Positions 26,584-36,743 of a stretch of DNA of 64,000 nt are shown piece by piece. Both the position numbers and the translations under genes were made by a program. Positions within the stretch are counted from its first letter, which is position 1; each line of letters begins with the position of its first letter. Where the stretch lies: the NCBI RefSeq assembly GCF_002002885.1, contig NZ_CP019510.1, forward strand, positions 5,766,001 to 5,830,000, given 5' to 3'. A model generated the notes under the pieces. The model made no database searches, was not told the origin of the DNA, and was given only the letters and a program-made list of their open reading frames with translations. The DNA comes from Janthinobacterium sp. LM6 (GTDB lineage: Bacteria > Pseudomonadota > Gammaproteobacteria > Burkholderiales > Burkholderiaceae_D).

Positions 26584-27995
26584 GGCGGCGTGCTCCGGTA
26601 ATGGTTGGCCAGCATCACGGCGATGGCGCACGAAGCGATGCGGCTGGCGCGCGAATCGGCGCGGCTGGTGAGGATGACGGGGATCTTCGCGCCCAGCACG
26701 ATGCCGGCGCTGTCCGCGTCGCCCATGTATTCGAGCTGCTTGGCCAGCATGTTTCCGCTTTCCAGGTCGGGCACCAGCAAGATATCGGCGCGGCCCGCCA
26801 CCTCGGAGACGATGCCCTTGACGGTGGCGGCGGCGATCGAGACGGCGTTATCAAAAGCCAGCGGGCCGTCGAGGATCGCGCCCGTGATCTGCCCGCGGTC
26901 GGCCATCTTGCACAGGGCGGCCGCGTCCAGGGTGGCCGGCATGTCCGCGTTCACCGTTTCCACGGCGGCCAGGATGGCCACGCGCGGGCAGGCCACGCCG
27001 ATCACGTGCGCCAGGTCGATGGCGTTGCGCACGATATCGGCCTTCATGGCCAGGTTCGGCGCGATATTGATGGCCGCGTCCGTGATGATGAAAGGACGCG
27101 GATACGCGGGTGTCTGCATCAGGAAGCAGTGGCTGATGCGGCGCTTGGTGCGCAGTCCGGCGCTGGCGGCCAGCACGGCCGACATCAATTCATCCGTGTG
27201 CAGGCTGCCTTTCATCAAGGCTTCCACTTCGCCCTTGCCCGCCAGTTCGGCGCCGCGTGCAGCTGCCGCATGGCTATGCTCGACGTCCTCGATGGCGATG
27301 CCGGCCAAGCTCAGGCCCGCTTCGGCCGCCACCGCTTCCAGGCGCGCGCGCGGCGCCACCAGCACGGGCGTGATCAGGCCTGCCGCATGCGCGTCGAGCG
27401 CGCCCGACAGGCTCAGTTCATCGCAAGGGTGGATCACGGCCACCCTGATCGGCCCCAGGGTGCGCGCGTGTTCCAGCAGGCGCCGCGTGCCGTCGCCGTT
27501 ATGCAGGCGTACCTCGGGCAGGGTGGCGCGCTGGCGTTCGATCTGCTCGGCCGGCGCGATCACCTGCGCCTCGCCGTCGAGCACCACGGCGCCATGCTGG
27601 TTGACGCAGCGGCACGCCAGAGTCACGTGGCGGCTGCGCGGATCGAGCGCCGTGACGGTGACGCTGATGGCCAGCGTATCGCCCACGCGCACGGGCTGCA
27701 AAAAGCGCAGGGTCTGGCCCGTGTAGACTGTGCCGGCGCCGGGCAGGCGCGTGCCCAGCACGGCGGAAATGAGGGCCGCGCCCCACATGCCGTGGGCGAT
27801 CACGCCCTGGTAGCGGCTGGCGGCGGCAAATTCGGCATCGAGGTGCTGCGGGTTGTCATCGCCCGACATCACCGCGAACAGGGCGATATCGTCCATGCTC
27901 AGGGTGCGCGTGATGCTGGCGCTGTCGCCGATGGCGATCTGGTCGAAGGTGCGGTTACGTACGATATTCAAGTCATCGTCTTGGGTAGTAGTCAT
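26580..27995 (-). CDS. Bifunctional MaoC-type enoyl-CoA hydratase / phosphate acetyltransferase
   Basis: 471 residues. Residues 1-150 are a MaoC hot-dog hydratase with LFAVMSGDDNPQHLD and GVIAHGMWGAALIS. Residues about 165-471 are a PTA_PTB phosphotransacetylase/phosphotransbutyrylase domain with GEVEALMKGSLHTDEL, RRISHCFLM, FIITDAAINIAPNL and VPDLESGNMLAKQL. The C-terminal half should convert acyl-CoA plus phosphate to acyl phosphate for the adjacent ackA. The N-terminal half points to (R)-3-hydroxyacyl-CoA chemistry, in keeping with the PhaC-like DUF3141 gene 9 bp upstream. Whether the hydratase half is active is not known. Confidence 0.9.
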   Translation of the reverse strand: MTTTQDDDLNIVRNRTFDQIAIGDSASITRTLSMDDIALFAVMSGDDNPQHLDAEFAAASRYQGVIAHGMWGAALISAVLGTRLPGAGTVYTGQTLRFLQPVRVGDTLAISVTVTALDPRSRHVTLACRCVNQHGAVVLDGEAQVIAPAEQIERQRATLPEVRLHNGDGTRRLLEHARTLGPIRVAVIHPCDELSLSGALDAHAAGLITPVLVAPRARLEAVAAEAGLSLAGIAIEDVEHSHAAAARGAELAGKGEVEALMKGSLHTDELMSAVLAASAGLRTKRRISHCFLMQTPAYPRPFIITDAAINIAPNLAMKADIVRNAIDLAHVIGVACPRVAILAAVETVNADMPATLDAAALCKMADRGQITGAILDGPLAFDNAVSIAAATVKGIVSEVAGRADILLVPDLESGNMLAKQLEYMGDADSAGIVLGAKIPVILTSRADSRASRIASCAIAVMLANHYRSTPP

Positions 27996-28004
27996 CGTGA
28001 TCTT

Positions 28005-30269
28005 CTATACAGGGGTAATGTGTTTGGCCGGCTTGGCTTTTGGCCCGGCAGGGGATGAGCGCGCGTCCGACGGCAACGCCTTCGCTTGCGCCTTGATCGC
28101 GCGCTCGAAGACGCCCTGCATCTGCTGCAGACTCGCTTCCTCGTCCGGCGTTGGCGCTTCGGGCACTTGCAGCACTTGCTGCAGCCATTCGGACAGCGCG
28201 CCGATGTCGTCCGGGCTGGCACGCGACAGCAGGATCGGCAAGGCGGCGATGGCGGCATCGAAATCATGCAGCATCAAGCGCGCCTGCTGGCGCACGATGC
28301 CGCGAAATTCCTCCATGTTGACATCCTGCCGGTACTGCGGCTTGATCAATTTCAGGGCCAGGTTGACCCTGCGCTCGTCGGCGATCATGCGGAAGCGGTA
28401 GATGTAGAACAGCGCGCGCACGGCCGCTTCCACCAGCCCGCCACGCTGCATGTCTTCGTCCATCTTGCGCGTTTCGCAGCGCACGTACTCGCAATGCTCG
28501 GGCGAGATGCCGGGATGCGGGCGCGGCGGCGTCGTGTCGCCAAGGGCTTGTCCCGTCAGCGCCTGCACCAGCGGTGAACCGTACACCAGGTCGAAGGTGG
28601 TTTCCTGCACCGTATCGCGCCAGTCGCGCCAGCTGTTCAAGCCGGCCGTGATGGCGCCGGAGAAGGCCTCCTGCATGGCCAGCAGCGGATTGTCGGGTGC
28701 CACCGGCTGACGCTGGGCGCGTACCTTTTCCGCCTCCTTGGCCACCAGCCTGGCCAGCGGATTGTGATCGGTCCAGCGCTCGTACGACACACGCAGCGGA
28801 TGCGCGAGCTGCAGGAAGCGCGCCGTCTGCGGCGTGACCATGGCGCGCACCCACGGCTGCGCAAACGTGCGATACAGGGCCAGGTTCACTTCGGACACGC
28901 GCGCGGCAGCGGCGAACTTGCGGTCGTTTTCCACGCTTGGCTGCACGATGGCGCGCACGTCGTCGATGCCGCGGTGTTCGACCTGCAGCACATAATCGCC
29001 GCTGGCCAGGTCCGCGTTCGGCGTGTCGGGCGTCTTGTCGACGATCCTCGCTTCGTAGATGCCGGCTGGCAGCAGGTTGATCAGGTCGATATTGCTGGCG
29101 AATTTCTGGTGTTCCTTGTGCCCCACCTTGGCCGAGACGAAGATACCCAGGTGGCCGATGCTGTCATGCACGGCATACACGATGGTCTGGTCGTGCATCA
29201 GCACATCCTTGTCGTCGCGGTACAGGTCCGTGATCCAGCCCAGCGCCTGCGGCGGCGGCGTGATGTTGTCGCCGTTCGAGCAGAACACGACGATGGGCGA
29301 ACGGATATTGCGCAAGTCCAGGCGCACGCCGTCGGAGGTAATCAATTCCGCCGTGGCCAGACGGTTGCCGATGAACAGATTATCGACGATGTACTGCATC
29401 TCGACGTCGTTGAGGAAGACATGGCCGCCCCAGTATTTTTCAAATTCCAGGTAGCGTGGCGCTTCCGTATCGATGTTCGCATACAGGTTGTACTGTTTGC
29501 TCCACAGGGTATTGGCCGGGTTGAGTTTCTCGAAATTCTGCACCAGGCTGGCGCCGTCGAAACGGCCGTTGCCCAGATCGCCGGCCAGCGCCGTGGCCCA
29601 GCTTCCGCCCATCAGCCCACCCGCGTAGCGCATCGGGTTGCGGCCATGCCAGCCGGCCCAGTAGGACACGGGTGCGCCGGCCACGATGATGGGGCCGAAC
29701 AATTCCGGACGCATCGCCGCCGTCATGAGGATTTGCCAGCCCGCCTGGCAATTGCCGATGACGACGGGCTTGCCTTCGCTGAGCGGATGCAGGGCGATGA
29801 CTTTTTCCAGGAAGGCCGCCTCGGCGTGCATCACGTCTTCCACCGTCTGTCCCGGCACGGGATCGGGCAGGAAGCCGATGAAGTAGCACGGATGGCCGGC
29901 GCGCAGGGCCACGCCGATTTCGCTTTCCGCCTTGAAGCCGCCGATGCCGGGACCGTGTCCCGCGCGCGGATCGACGACGACGAAGGGCCGCTTCGACGGA
30001 TCAGGATCCGGCGCATCGGGAGTGAGGATGCGCGCCAGGCCGTAGTTGACGGGACGCGCCAGCTCCAGGCCGGACATCACCAGTTCGGCGGGGAAGTCCA
30101 GCACGTTCGGCACCTCCTCGGCCATGTGCTCCTGGTACTGGTTGCCGCGGCGACGCATCACGTCCGCGTACAGCACGATGCGCTGCCACGAATCGCGCGC
30201 ATAGTCGCCCAGCACGCCCAGCGACGGCAAGCCGCCGGTGGAGAAAAATGGTGCAGCTTCGATCTTCAT
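28005..30269 (-). CDS. DUF3141 domain protein, PhaC-like alpha/beta hydrolase
   Basis: 754 residues from ATG 30269 (site AAAAGGATAG); ATG 30284 in the same frame lies at the edge of a terminator. Residues about 70-400 resemble the catalytic region of class I-type polyhydroxyalkanoate synthases: VVVDPRAGHGPGIGGFK, PVVIGNCQAGWQ with Cys in the G-x-C-x-G lipase box, SNGDNITPPPQAL (Asp) and VHDSIGHLGIFVS (His). The C-terminal 350 residues are helical and charged, ending SPAGPKAKPAKHITPV. Grouping with MaoC-Pta and ackA suggests a role in 3-hydroxyacyl-CoA or fermentation metabolism; polymerase activity is not established. Confidence 0.82.
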   Translation of the reverse strand: MKIEAAPFFSTGGLPSLGVLGDYARDSWQRIVLYADVMRRRGNQYQEHMAEEVPNVLDFPAELVMSGLELARPVNYGLARILTPDAPDPDPSKRPFVVVDPRAGHGPGIGGFKAESEIGVALRAGHPCYFIGFLPDPVPGQTVEDVMHAEAAFLEKVIALHPLSEGKPVVIGNCQAGWQILMTAAMRPELFGPIIVAGAPVSYWAGWHGRNPMRYAGGLMGGSWATALAGDLGNGRFDGASLVQNFEKLNPANTLWSKQYNLYANIDTEAPRYLEFEKYWGGHVFLNDVEMQYIVDNLFIGNRLATAELITSDGVRLDLRNIRSPIVVFCSNGDNITPPPQALGWITDLYRDDKDVLMHDQTIVYAVHDSIGHLGIFVSAKVGHKEHQKFASNIDLINLLPAGIYEARIVDKTPDTPNADLASGDYVLQVEHRGIDDVRAIVQPSVENDRKFAAAARVSEVNLALYRTFAQPWVRAMVTPQTARFLQLAHPLRVSYERWTDHNPLARLVAKEAEKVRAQRQPVAPDNPLLAMQEAFSGAITAGLNSWRDWRDTVQETTFDLVYGSPLVQALTGQALGDTTPPRPHPGISPEHCEYVRCETRKMDEDMQRGGLVEAAVRALFYIYRFRMIADERRVNLALKLIKPQYRQDVNMEEFRGIVRQQARLMLHDFDAAIAALPILLSRASPDDIGALSEWLQQVLQVPEAPTPDEEASLQQMQGVFERAIKAQAKALPSDARSSPAGPKAKPAKHITPV

Positions 30270-30286
30270 GGCTATCCTTTTCATGC

Positions 30287-30310
30287 AAAAAACGCCGGAC
30301 CATTCCGGCG
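30287..30310 (-). terminator. Internal intrinsic terminator between the exporter genes and DUF3141
   Basis: On the minus strand the hairpin CGCCGGA-ATGG-TCCGGCG (30310-30293) is followed at once by T6 (30292-30287). The DUF3141 ribosome site and ATG 30269 start right after it. It would separate or attenuate the fabI-exporter genes from DUF3141-pta-ackA. Confidence 0.75.
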
Positions 30311-30316
30311 CGGGGG

Positions 30317-31441
30317 CTACGCCATCTGGCTGATGGTCTTGCGAAAGCGCGCCAGCGCGAAGGTAAACAGCGCCGTGCCGATGGCCAGCAAGGCCAGAAA
30401 CGGTTTCCACACCACGTCGATGCCGGCACCCCGGTACAAAATCGCCTGGCTCAATTCGACGAAATGCGTGGTCGGGGCGATCAGCATGATGTTCTGCACC
30501 AGCTGGGGCATGCTTTCACGCGGCGTGCTGCCGCCCGACAGCATCTGCAGCGGCAGCAGCACGAGGATCAGCAGCATGCCGAACTGCGGCATGCTGCGCG
30601 CCACGGTGGCGAGGAAAATGCCCATCGAGGTGGTGGCAAACAGGTGCAGGGCCGCGCCGCACAGGAACAGCGCGATGGAACCCTCGATGGGCACGTGCAG
30701 CATGCCGCGCACCACCAGGTTAAGCGACAGGGCGGCGGCCAGCAGCACCACGAGACCCATCGACCAGACCTTACCCAGCATGATCTCGGCCGGCGTGACG
30801 GGCATCACCAGCAAGTGTTCGATGGTGCCGTGTTCGCGCTCGCGGATCAGCGCCGCCCCCGTCAAAATGATCGACAACATCGTTACCTGGTTGATGATTT
30901 CCATCAGCGAGCCAAACCATGCCTGGCTCAGCGATGGATTGAAGCGCGCGCGCATCACCAGCTCCACGGGCGAGACGGTCGCGCCCCGATAGCGCTTGGC
31001 GAATTCGGACACTTCGCCGGCGACGATCTGCTGGATGTAGCCGCTGCCGCTGAAGGCCTGGCTCATGCGCGTGGCGTCCACGTTCAGCTGCAGCTCCGCC
31101 TGGCGCCCGCCCAGCACGTCGGCCTGCAGCTTGGGCGGTATCGTCAGCACGAAGGTGTACTGGCCCGCATCGAGGCCCGCATCGACCTGGCTCTGGTTGA
31201 TCATGGCCGGCGGCGTGAACTGCGGCGGGAAGAAGGCCGAGGCGATGCGCCCGGACAGAGGCGAGCCATCCTCGTCGACGATGGCGATCGACGCCATGTG
31301 CAGGGTTTCCGGCTTGGCCGTGGCGGCCACGTAGATGGCCAACGTAAACGTGTAGAGGATCAGGATCAGCATCATCGGGTCGCGGATCAGGCTCCAGATT
31401 TCCTTCACGCCCAGGCGGTAGATATTTTCAAGGTGGCGCAT
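30317..31441 (-). CDS. ABC-2 type permease (YhhJ-like)
   Basis: 374 residues. One N-terminal helix (PMMLILILYTFTLAIYV), a periplasmic domain of about 140 residues (IAIVDEDGSPLSGRI), then five or six C-terminal helices with IREREHGTIEHLLVMPVTPAE, the conserved ABC-2 loop. It matches the second permease (YhhJ) found with RbbA-type ABC proteins and HlyD adaptors. It sits 4 bp after the RbbA-type gene. Inferred role: half of an inner-membrane exporter linked to the adaptor and outer-membrane factor upstream. Confidence 0.88.
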   Translation of the reverse strand: MRHLENIYRLGVKEIWSLIRDPMMLILILYTFTLAIYVAATAKPETLHMASIAIVDEDGSPLSGRIASAFFPPQFTPPAMINQSQVDAGLDAGQYTFVLTIPPKLQADVLGGRQAELQLNVDATRMSQAFSGSGYIQQIVAGEVSEFAKRYRGATVSPVELVMRARFNPSLSQAWFGSLMEIINQVTMLSIILTGAALIREREHGTIEHLLVMPVTPAEIMLGKVWSMGLVVLLAAALSLNLVVRGMLHVPIEGSIALFLCGAALHLFATTSMGIFLATVARSMPQFGMLLILVLLPLQMLSGGSTPRESMPQLVQNIMLIAPTTHFVELSQAILYRGAGIDVVWKPFLALLAIGTALFTFALARFRKTISQMA

Positions 31442-31445
31442 ATGC

Positions 31446-34193
31446 TTACGACTCCTGTTTCTTCAGCAGCGCCACCGTCACGCCGAGGATCACGGGAATG
31501 GCGACGATCAGGGGCCAGAACGAGGCGTGCAGGTCGCCAAAGCCCAGCGCCTTGTTGAACACGCCGCGGCTGATATTGAGCATGTGCGTGGCGGGGTACA
31601 TCAGGCCGATGGCCTTGCCCACGCCTTCCATCGACGAGACGGGATTGAGCAGGCCGGAAAACTGGATGGCCGGGATCATGGTGCCGATCATGGTCACGAA
31701 CAGGGCCGCGATCTGGCTGCGCGTAAACGTCGAAGCGAACAGGCCGATGCCCGTGGCGCAGATATTAAAGATGAAGGTGGCGCCGATCAACGTCAGCAAG
31801 CTGCCCTTGACCGGCACGCCGAACGCCGTCACTGCCAGCAGCGCCATGAGGATGAAATTGAGCATGGCCAGCAGCACGTACGGCACTTGCTTGCCGAGCA
31901 AGAATTCCAGGCGCGTGACGGGCGTCACGTACAGGTTGATGATGGAGCCGAGTTCCTTTTCTCGCACCACGGACAGCGCCGCCAGCATGGCCGGCAGCAT
32001 CAGCAGCAGCAAGGGAATCACGGCCGGTACCATCGCCGGCAAGCTTTTCACGTCGGGGTTGTAGCGGTAGCGCGTCTGGATGGCAACGGGGTTGTTCATC
32101 TTGATGCCATAGCGGTGCAGGGCCTGGTCGGCCAACCACAGCTGATGCATGCCCTGCACGTAGCCCTGCACGGTTTCGGCGCGCATCGGCATGGCGCCGT
32201 CGATCCACGCGCCCACCTGGGCCGGCGCGCCGCGCTGCACGTCGCGCGCAAAGCCGGGCGGAATCTCGATGGCCAGCGACAGTTCGCCGCTGCGCATGCG
32301 CTTGTCGATATCGGCATAGTCGCGCAGGGGCGGTCGCTCGATGAAGTAGCGCGAGCCGGCCAGATTGTTCGTGTAATTCTGGCTCAAAGTCGTCTGGTCG
32401 TGGTCGAGCACCGCGTAGCTCAAGTCTTCGACATCCAGGCTGATGCCGAAGCCGATGACGAACAGCAGCAGCACGGAGCCGCCCAGCGCCAGGGTCAGGC
32501 GCACGGGGTCGCGACGCAGTTCCAGCGTCTCGCGCCACATGTAGCTGAGCATGCGGCCCAGGCTGAAACGGCTACGCCGGTGCTGCGGCGGCTGCGCTGC
32601 CGCCTCCTGCTGCACCGGCACCGGTGTTTCCTGCACCGCCGGCGCCGTCCCGCCGCCCGCCTCTTCCAGGTAGGCGATGAAGGCCGCTTCCAGCGACGGC
32701 GCGCCCTTCTTGCGCGCCAGTTCGGTCGGCGCATCGCTGACCAGCACTTTCCCCGCATGCATCAGCGAAATGCGGTCGCAGCGCTCGGCCTCGTTCATGA
32801 AGTGGGTGGAAATGAAAATGGTGACGCGGTCGCGCCGCGCCAGCTCGATCATCAGGCGCCAGAAATTGTCGCGCGCAATCGGGTCGACGCCGGACGTCGG
32901 CTCGTCGAGAATCAGCATTTCCGGCTTGTGCACCATGGCCACGGCCAGCGACAGGCGCTGGCGTATGCCCAGCGGCAGGCTGTCGGGTAAGTCGTCCATC
33001 ACGGCGCGCAAGTCGAAGCGCTGCGCCATCTCGTCGATGCGTGCGGCGATTTCAGCTTCCGGGACGTGGAACAGGCGCGCGTGCAGCACCAGATTCTGGC
33101 GCACCGTCAATTCGCTGTACAGAGAGAAGGCCTGCGACATGTAACCGACCCTGCGGCGCGTGTCGATATCGTTGGAATCGACTTCCTTGCCGAACAGCCA
33201 GGCCTTGCCTTCCGTCGCCGGCAGCAGGCCCGTAAGCATCTTCATGGTGGTCGACTTGCCGCAGCCGTTCGAGCCGAGAAAGCCGAAGATCTCGCCGCGG
33301 CCGATGCGGAAATTCACATGGTCGACGGCCGTGAAGTCGCCGAAGCGCATGGTCAGGTCCTTCGCCTCGATGGCGACGTCCTGCGCGCTGGCAGCGTCCA
33401 GCGGCGTGATCACAACGGGCTGGTGACCGGCGCGCTTGGCTTCGGGCAGCAGCTTGATGAAGGCCGCTTCCAGGTTGTCGCTTTGCGTGCGCGCCAGCAG
33501 TTCGGCCGGCGTGCCCGTGTCCAGTACCTTGCCGTCATCCATGGCCACCAGCCAATCGAAGCGCTGCGCCTCGTCCATGTAGGCGGTGGCCACCATCACG
33601 CTCATTTGCGGCCGCTGCACGCGGATGCCGGCGATCAGGTCCCAGAACTGGGCGCGCGCCAGCGGATCGACGCCGGTGGTGGGCTCATCGAGAATGAGCA
33701 GGTCGGGATCGTGGATCAGGGCGCAGCACAGGCCCAGCTTCTGCTTCATGCCGCCCGACAGCTTGCCCGCCGGGCGCGCCAGGAACGTCTGCAGGCCCGT
33801 ACTGCGGGTCAGCTGGTCGATGCGGCGGCGGCGTTCGGCCGCGTCGTGGCCGAACAGGCGCGCGAAAAACTGCAGGTTTTCCTCGACCGACAAGGTCGGA
33901 TACAGATTCTTGCCCAGGCCTTGCGGCATGTAGGCGATACGCGGGCAGACGTCGTCGCGGTGGCGCGCATCGCGCATGTCGCCGCCCAGCGCCATCACGC
34001 TGCCCTGCTGCACGGCACGCGCGCCGGCCACCAGCGACAGCAAGCTCGATTTGCCCACGCCATCGGGACCGATCAGTCCCACCATGCGGCCGGCCGGCAC
34101 GTCCAGGTCGATGGCGTCGAGCGCCACCGTCTTGCCGTAATGCTGGCTGACGCCCTGGATGCGGACGACAAAGGGGTTCACGTCCATGCTCAC
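31446..34193 (-). CDS. rbbA: RbbA-type protein: two ABC ATPase domains fused to an ABC-2 permease
   Basis: 915 residues. ABC domain 1 (about 8-235): [39 protein letters not shown] domain 2 (about 270-500): [25 protein letters not shown] (a degenerate signature), [14 protein letters not shown] linker rich in Gln and Pro follows, then a permease from about 550, with [20 protein letters not shown] in the periplasmic part and [21 protein letters not shown]. coli RbbA (YhiH) has the same layout and was named ribosome-bound ATPase; here the adjacent HlyD, permease and outer-membrane genes favour export. Overlaps the adaptor gene by 4 bp. Confidence 0.88.
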   Translation of the reverse strand: MSMDVNPFVVRIQGVSQHYGKTVALDAIDLDVPAGRMVGLIGPDGVGKSSLLSLVAGARAVQQGSVMALGGDMRDARHRDDVCPRIAYMPQGLGKNLYPTLSVEENLQFFARLFGHDAAERRRRIDQLTRSTGLQTFLARPAGKLSGGMKQKLGLCCALIHDPDLLILDEPTTGVDPLARAQFWDLIAGIRVQRPQMSVMVATAYMDEAQRFDWLVAMDDGKVLDTGTPAELLARTQSDNLEAAFIKLLPEAKRAGHQPVVITPLDAASAQDVAIEAKDLTMRFGDFTAVDHVNFRIGRGEIFGFLGSNGCGKSTTMKMLTGLLPATEGKAWLFGKEVDSNDIDTRRRVGYMSQAFSLYSELTVRQNLVLHARLFHVPEAEIAARIDEMAQRFDLRAVMDDLPDSLPLGIRQRLSLAVAMVHKPEMLILDEPTSGVDPIARDNFWRLMIELARRDRVTIFISTHFMNEAERCDRISLMHAGKVLVSDAPTELARKKGAPSLEAAFIAYLEEAGGGTAPAVQETPVPVQQEAAAQPPQHRRSRFSLGRMLSYMWRETLELRRDPVRLTLALGGSVLLLFVIGFGISLDVEDLSYAVLDHDQTTLSQNYTNNLAGSRYFIERPPLRDYADIDKRMRSGELSLAIEIPPGFARDVQRGAPAQVGAWIDGAMPMRAETVQGYVQGMHQLWLADQALHRYGIKMNNPVAIQTRYRYNPDVKSLPAMVPAVIPLLLLMLPAMLAALSVVREKELGSIINLYVTPVTRLEFLLGKQVPYVLLAMLNFILMALLAVTAFGVPVKGSLLTLIGATFIFNICATGIGLFASTFTRSQIAALFVTMIGTMIPAIQFSGLLNPVSSMEGVGKAIGLMYPATHMLNISRGVFNKALGFGDLHASFWPLIVAIPVILGVTVALLKKQES

Positions 34194-35263
34194 TGCGGAA
34201 CCTTGGCCGTCAGTTCAGCGGGCCATGGCTGCTTCGCATCGAGGCGCACCCAGGCCACGCCGGGCAAACCCACTTTGACCAGGGCCAGGTGTTTTTGCAG
34301 CAGCTCGCGGCTGATCTGCGCCTTCACGCGGAACATCAGCTTCTGGCGCTCGCTGGCCGTTTCCACCGTCTTCGGCGTGAACTGCGCGCTGGCCGCGACA
34401 AACGAAATCGTCGCGGGAATCACGTACTGAGGCGCCGCGTCGAGGATGATGCGCACTTCGCCGCCCAGCGCCACCTTGCCGGCCGCCGTCTCGGGCAGGA
34501 AGAAGGTCATGTAGACGTCCGACAGGTCGACGAGGTTAAGCACCTTGCCGCCGCCGGCCAGTACTTCGCCCTGCTGCGCCACCAGGTATTGCACGCGGCC
34601 GTCGCGCGGCGCCGTCAGCTGGCCATCGGCCAGGTCGGAATCGATGCGCGCCGTCGTCGCCTCGGCGGCGACGACGGCGGAGCGCGAACCCACCACCTGC
34701 GCCCTGGCTGCGTCAATGGCTGCCTGCGCCGCCGTCACCTGCGCCTTGGCCGCGTTCAATGCTGCTGCCACGCTGCGCACGCGGGCGCGGTCGTCGTCGA
34801 GTTCCTGCACCGAGGAAGCGCCTTCCTTCGACAGGGTTTCGGAACGGGCCAGGCGGCGCCTGGCCGCATCGAGTTCGCTTTCGCGCTGCGCCACCATGGC
34901 CAGCGCGGCCGCCTTGTCGCTCTCACGCACGGCCACCTGCGCCTGCGCGCCGACCACGGCATCGGACGCCTGCTGCTGGCGCGCGCGCGCCTCGTCGCGC
35001 TGGGCCGACAACGAGTCTACCTGCATGGTGGCCAGCGGCTGGCCCGCCTTGACGAAGTCGCCCTCGCGCACGAGGATCTCCTTGACCCGGCCTGCCAGCT
35101 TGGTGGCGACGTCGATTTCCGTCGCTTCGATGCGGCCATTGCCGCTGACAAAACCTTCGCCAGGGCCCGTGGGACGCATTTTTTGCCAGGCCACGTAGCC
35201 CAGCACGAGAACGGCCACGACCAGCGCCGCGGGGATGAGTTTTTTCTTCAGTTGAGCATTCAT
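34190..35263 (-). CDS. HlyD family periplasmic adaptor (YhiI-like)
   Basis: 357 residues. N-terminal anchor helix ([20 protein letters not shown]), then [20 protein letters not shown] (first half of the lipoyl domain), a helical hairpin of about 130 residues rich in Ala, Gln and Arg, and [20 protein letters not shown] closing the lipoyl domain. A beta-barrel domain follows, with [20 protein letters not shown]. It links the inner-membrane ABC parts to the outer-membrane factor encoded 18 bp upstream. Confidence 0.92.
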   Translation of the reverse strand: MNAQLKKKLIPAALVVAVLVLGYVAWQKMRPTGPGEGFVSGNGRIEATEIDVATKLAGRVKEILVREGDFVKAGQPLATMQVDSLSAQRDEARARQQQASDAVVGAQAQVAVRESDKAAALAMVAQRESELDAARRRLARSETLSKEGASSVQELDDDRARVRSVAAALNAAKAQVTAAQAAIDAARAQVVGSRSAVVAAEATTARIDSDLADGQLTAPRDGRVQYLVAQQGEVLAGGGKVLNLVDLSDVYMTFFLPETAAGKVALGGEVRIILDAAPQYVIPATISFVAASAQFTPKTVETASERQKLMFRVKAQISRELLQKHLALVKVGLPGVAWVRLDAKQPWPAELTAKVPQ

Positions 35264-35281
35264 GGTATCGGGGCGATCAAA

Positions 35282-36727
35282 TTAGTGGGTGGAAGCGGCG
35301 GCGGAGGCGGCGGAGGTATTGGCAGGTACGCCGCCGCCCAGCGCCGCATACAGGCTGACCTGGCTCGAGAGCAGCGCGCGGCGCGTCTGCACCAGCTGCT
35401 GCTCCACCGTCAGCAGGTCGCGCTGCGCATCGAGCACTTCCAGGTAGGGCGCGGCGCCATTGTCGTAGCGCAGCTTGGCCAGGCGCGCCCGTTCGCTCTG
35501 CGCGGCCAGCGTCGTCTTGCCGATGTCGACCTGCAGCGCCAGCCAGCGCCGGTTCGACAGCGCATCGGCCACTTCGCGGAAGGCGCCCTGCACGCTTTTT
35601 TCATAGTTGGCCACAGCCACGTCGCGGCGCACCTCGGCCAGGTCCATATTGGCGCGCAGGCGGCCTGCGTCAAAGATCGGCAGCACCAGGCGCGGCGCGA
35701 GATTCCAGGCGCCGCTGCCAGAATCGAACAGGCCGTTCAATTCCGCGCTGGCCGTGCCGTAGGCCGCCGTCAGCGAAATCGTCGGGAAGAAGGCGGCGCG
35801 CGCGGCGCCGATATTGGCTTGCGCGGCGCGCAGCTGGTGCTCGGCCGCTATCAGGTCGGGACGCTGCGTGAGCAAGGCCGAAGGCAAGCCCGCATGCAGC
35901 GGCTGCAGCACGCTGGCGTCGTCGAAGCGGCGCGTGTCCGGAGTCAGGTCGACGGGGCCGCCCACCAGTTGGGCCAGCGCATGCGCCTGCACGGCGCGCG
36001 CCTGTTCCAGCTGGGCCGACAGCGACAAGGCCTGGCTGAGCAAGGTTTCCACCTGCGTCAGGTCCAGCTTGGAAATCGAACCCACTTCGAAGCGGCGCGT
36101 GAAGATGCGCAGCGATTCGGCGCGGCTGTCGACCGTGGCGCGCGCCAGCGCCACCCGTTCATCGAGTTCGCGCAAGCCCAGGTAGCCATTGGCCACCTGC
36201 GCCACCAGGGCCACGCCGACGGCGCGACGCGCCTCGTCGCTGGCCAGCAGGGTTTGCAGCGCGCTGTCCTTCAAGCTGCGCACGCGGCCCCAGAAATCGA
36301 GCTCCCAGGCGCTCACGTTCAAGCCCGCCTGGTACTGCGCGCTCGTCATGGCGCGCCCCGTCGGACTCAGGTCAGCCGGCACGCGCGCACGGCTGCCGGA
36401 GGCGCCCAGCGCGATGGTGGGGAACTGCTCCGCACGCTGGATGCCATACGCGGCGCGCGCCTCTTCCACGCGCAGGGCGGCAATACGGATATCGCGGTTG
36501 CTGGCCAGCGCCTGCGCAATCAACGCCTGCAGGCGCGCGTCGGCAAAGTAGGCTTGCCAGGCGACGTCGGGCGCCTGCGCGCCGGCGGAATCGGTCTCCG
36601 GATACTGCGTCGCCACGGGCAGCGGCGGTGGCGCATACAACGGCGCCATCGAGGCGCAGCCGGCCAGGGCCAGCGTGGTGGCCAGCGCGGCCATCCTGGC
36701 GCGGTTGGGCAAAGTAGGAACAGCCAT
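35282..36727 (-). CDS. Outer-membrane efflux factor, NodT/OprM type lipoprotein
   Basis: 481 residues. Lipoprotein signal MAALATTLALAGCASMAPLY with the lipobox LAGC. Two TolC-like repeats follow, with typical strings DLTPDTRRFDD, QRPDLIAAEHQLRAAQANIG, FFPTISLTAAYGTASAEL, ANYEKSVQGAFREVADAL and LLSSQVSLYAALGGGV. It forms the trimeric outer-membrane channel of the tripartite exporter. It lies 16 bp after fabI and 18 bp before the adaptor. NodT-type factors usually pair with RND pumps; here the partner is an ABC exporter. Confidence 0.93.
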   Translation of the reverse strand: MAVPTLPNRARMAALATTLALAGCASMAPLYAPPPLPVATQYPETDSAGAQAPDVAWQAYFADARLQALIAQALASNRDIRIAALRVEEARAAYGIQRAEQFPTIALGASGSRARVPADLSPTGRAMTSAQYQAGLNVSAWELDFWGRVRSLKDSALQTLLASDEARRAVGVALVAQVANGYLGLRELDERVALARATVDSRAESLRIFTRRFEVGSISKLDLTQVETLLSQALSLSAQLEQARAVQAHALAQLVGGPVDLTPDTRRFDDASVLQPLHAGLPSALLTQRPDLIAAEHQLRAAQANIGAARAAFFPTISLTAAYGTASAELNGLFDSGSGAWNLAPRLVLPIFDAGRLRANMDLAEVRRDVAVANYEKSVQGAFREVADALSNRRWLALQVDIGKTTLAAQSERARLAKLRYDNGAAPYLEVLDAQRDLLTVEQQLVQTRRALLSSQVSLYAALGGGVPANTSAASAAASTH

Positions 36728-36743
36728 GGTTATCTTCTTCCAG

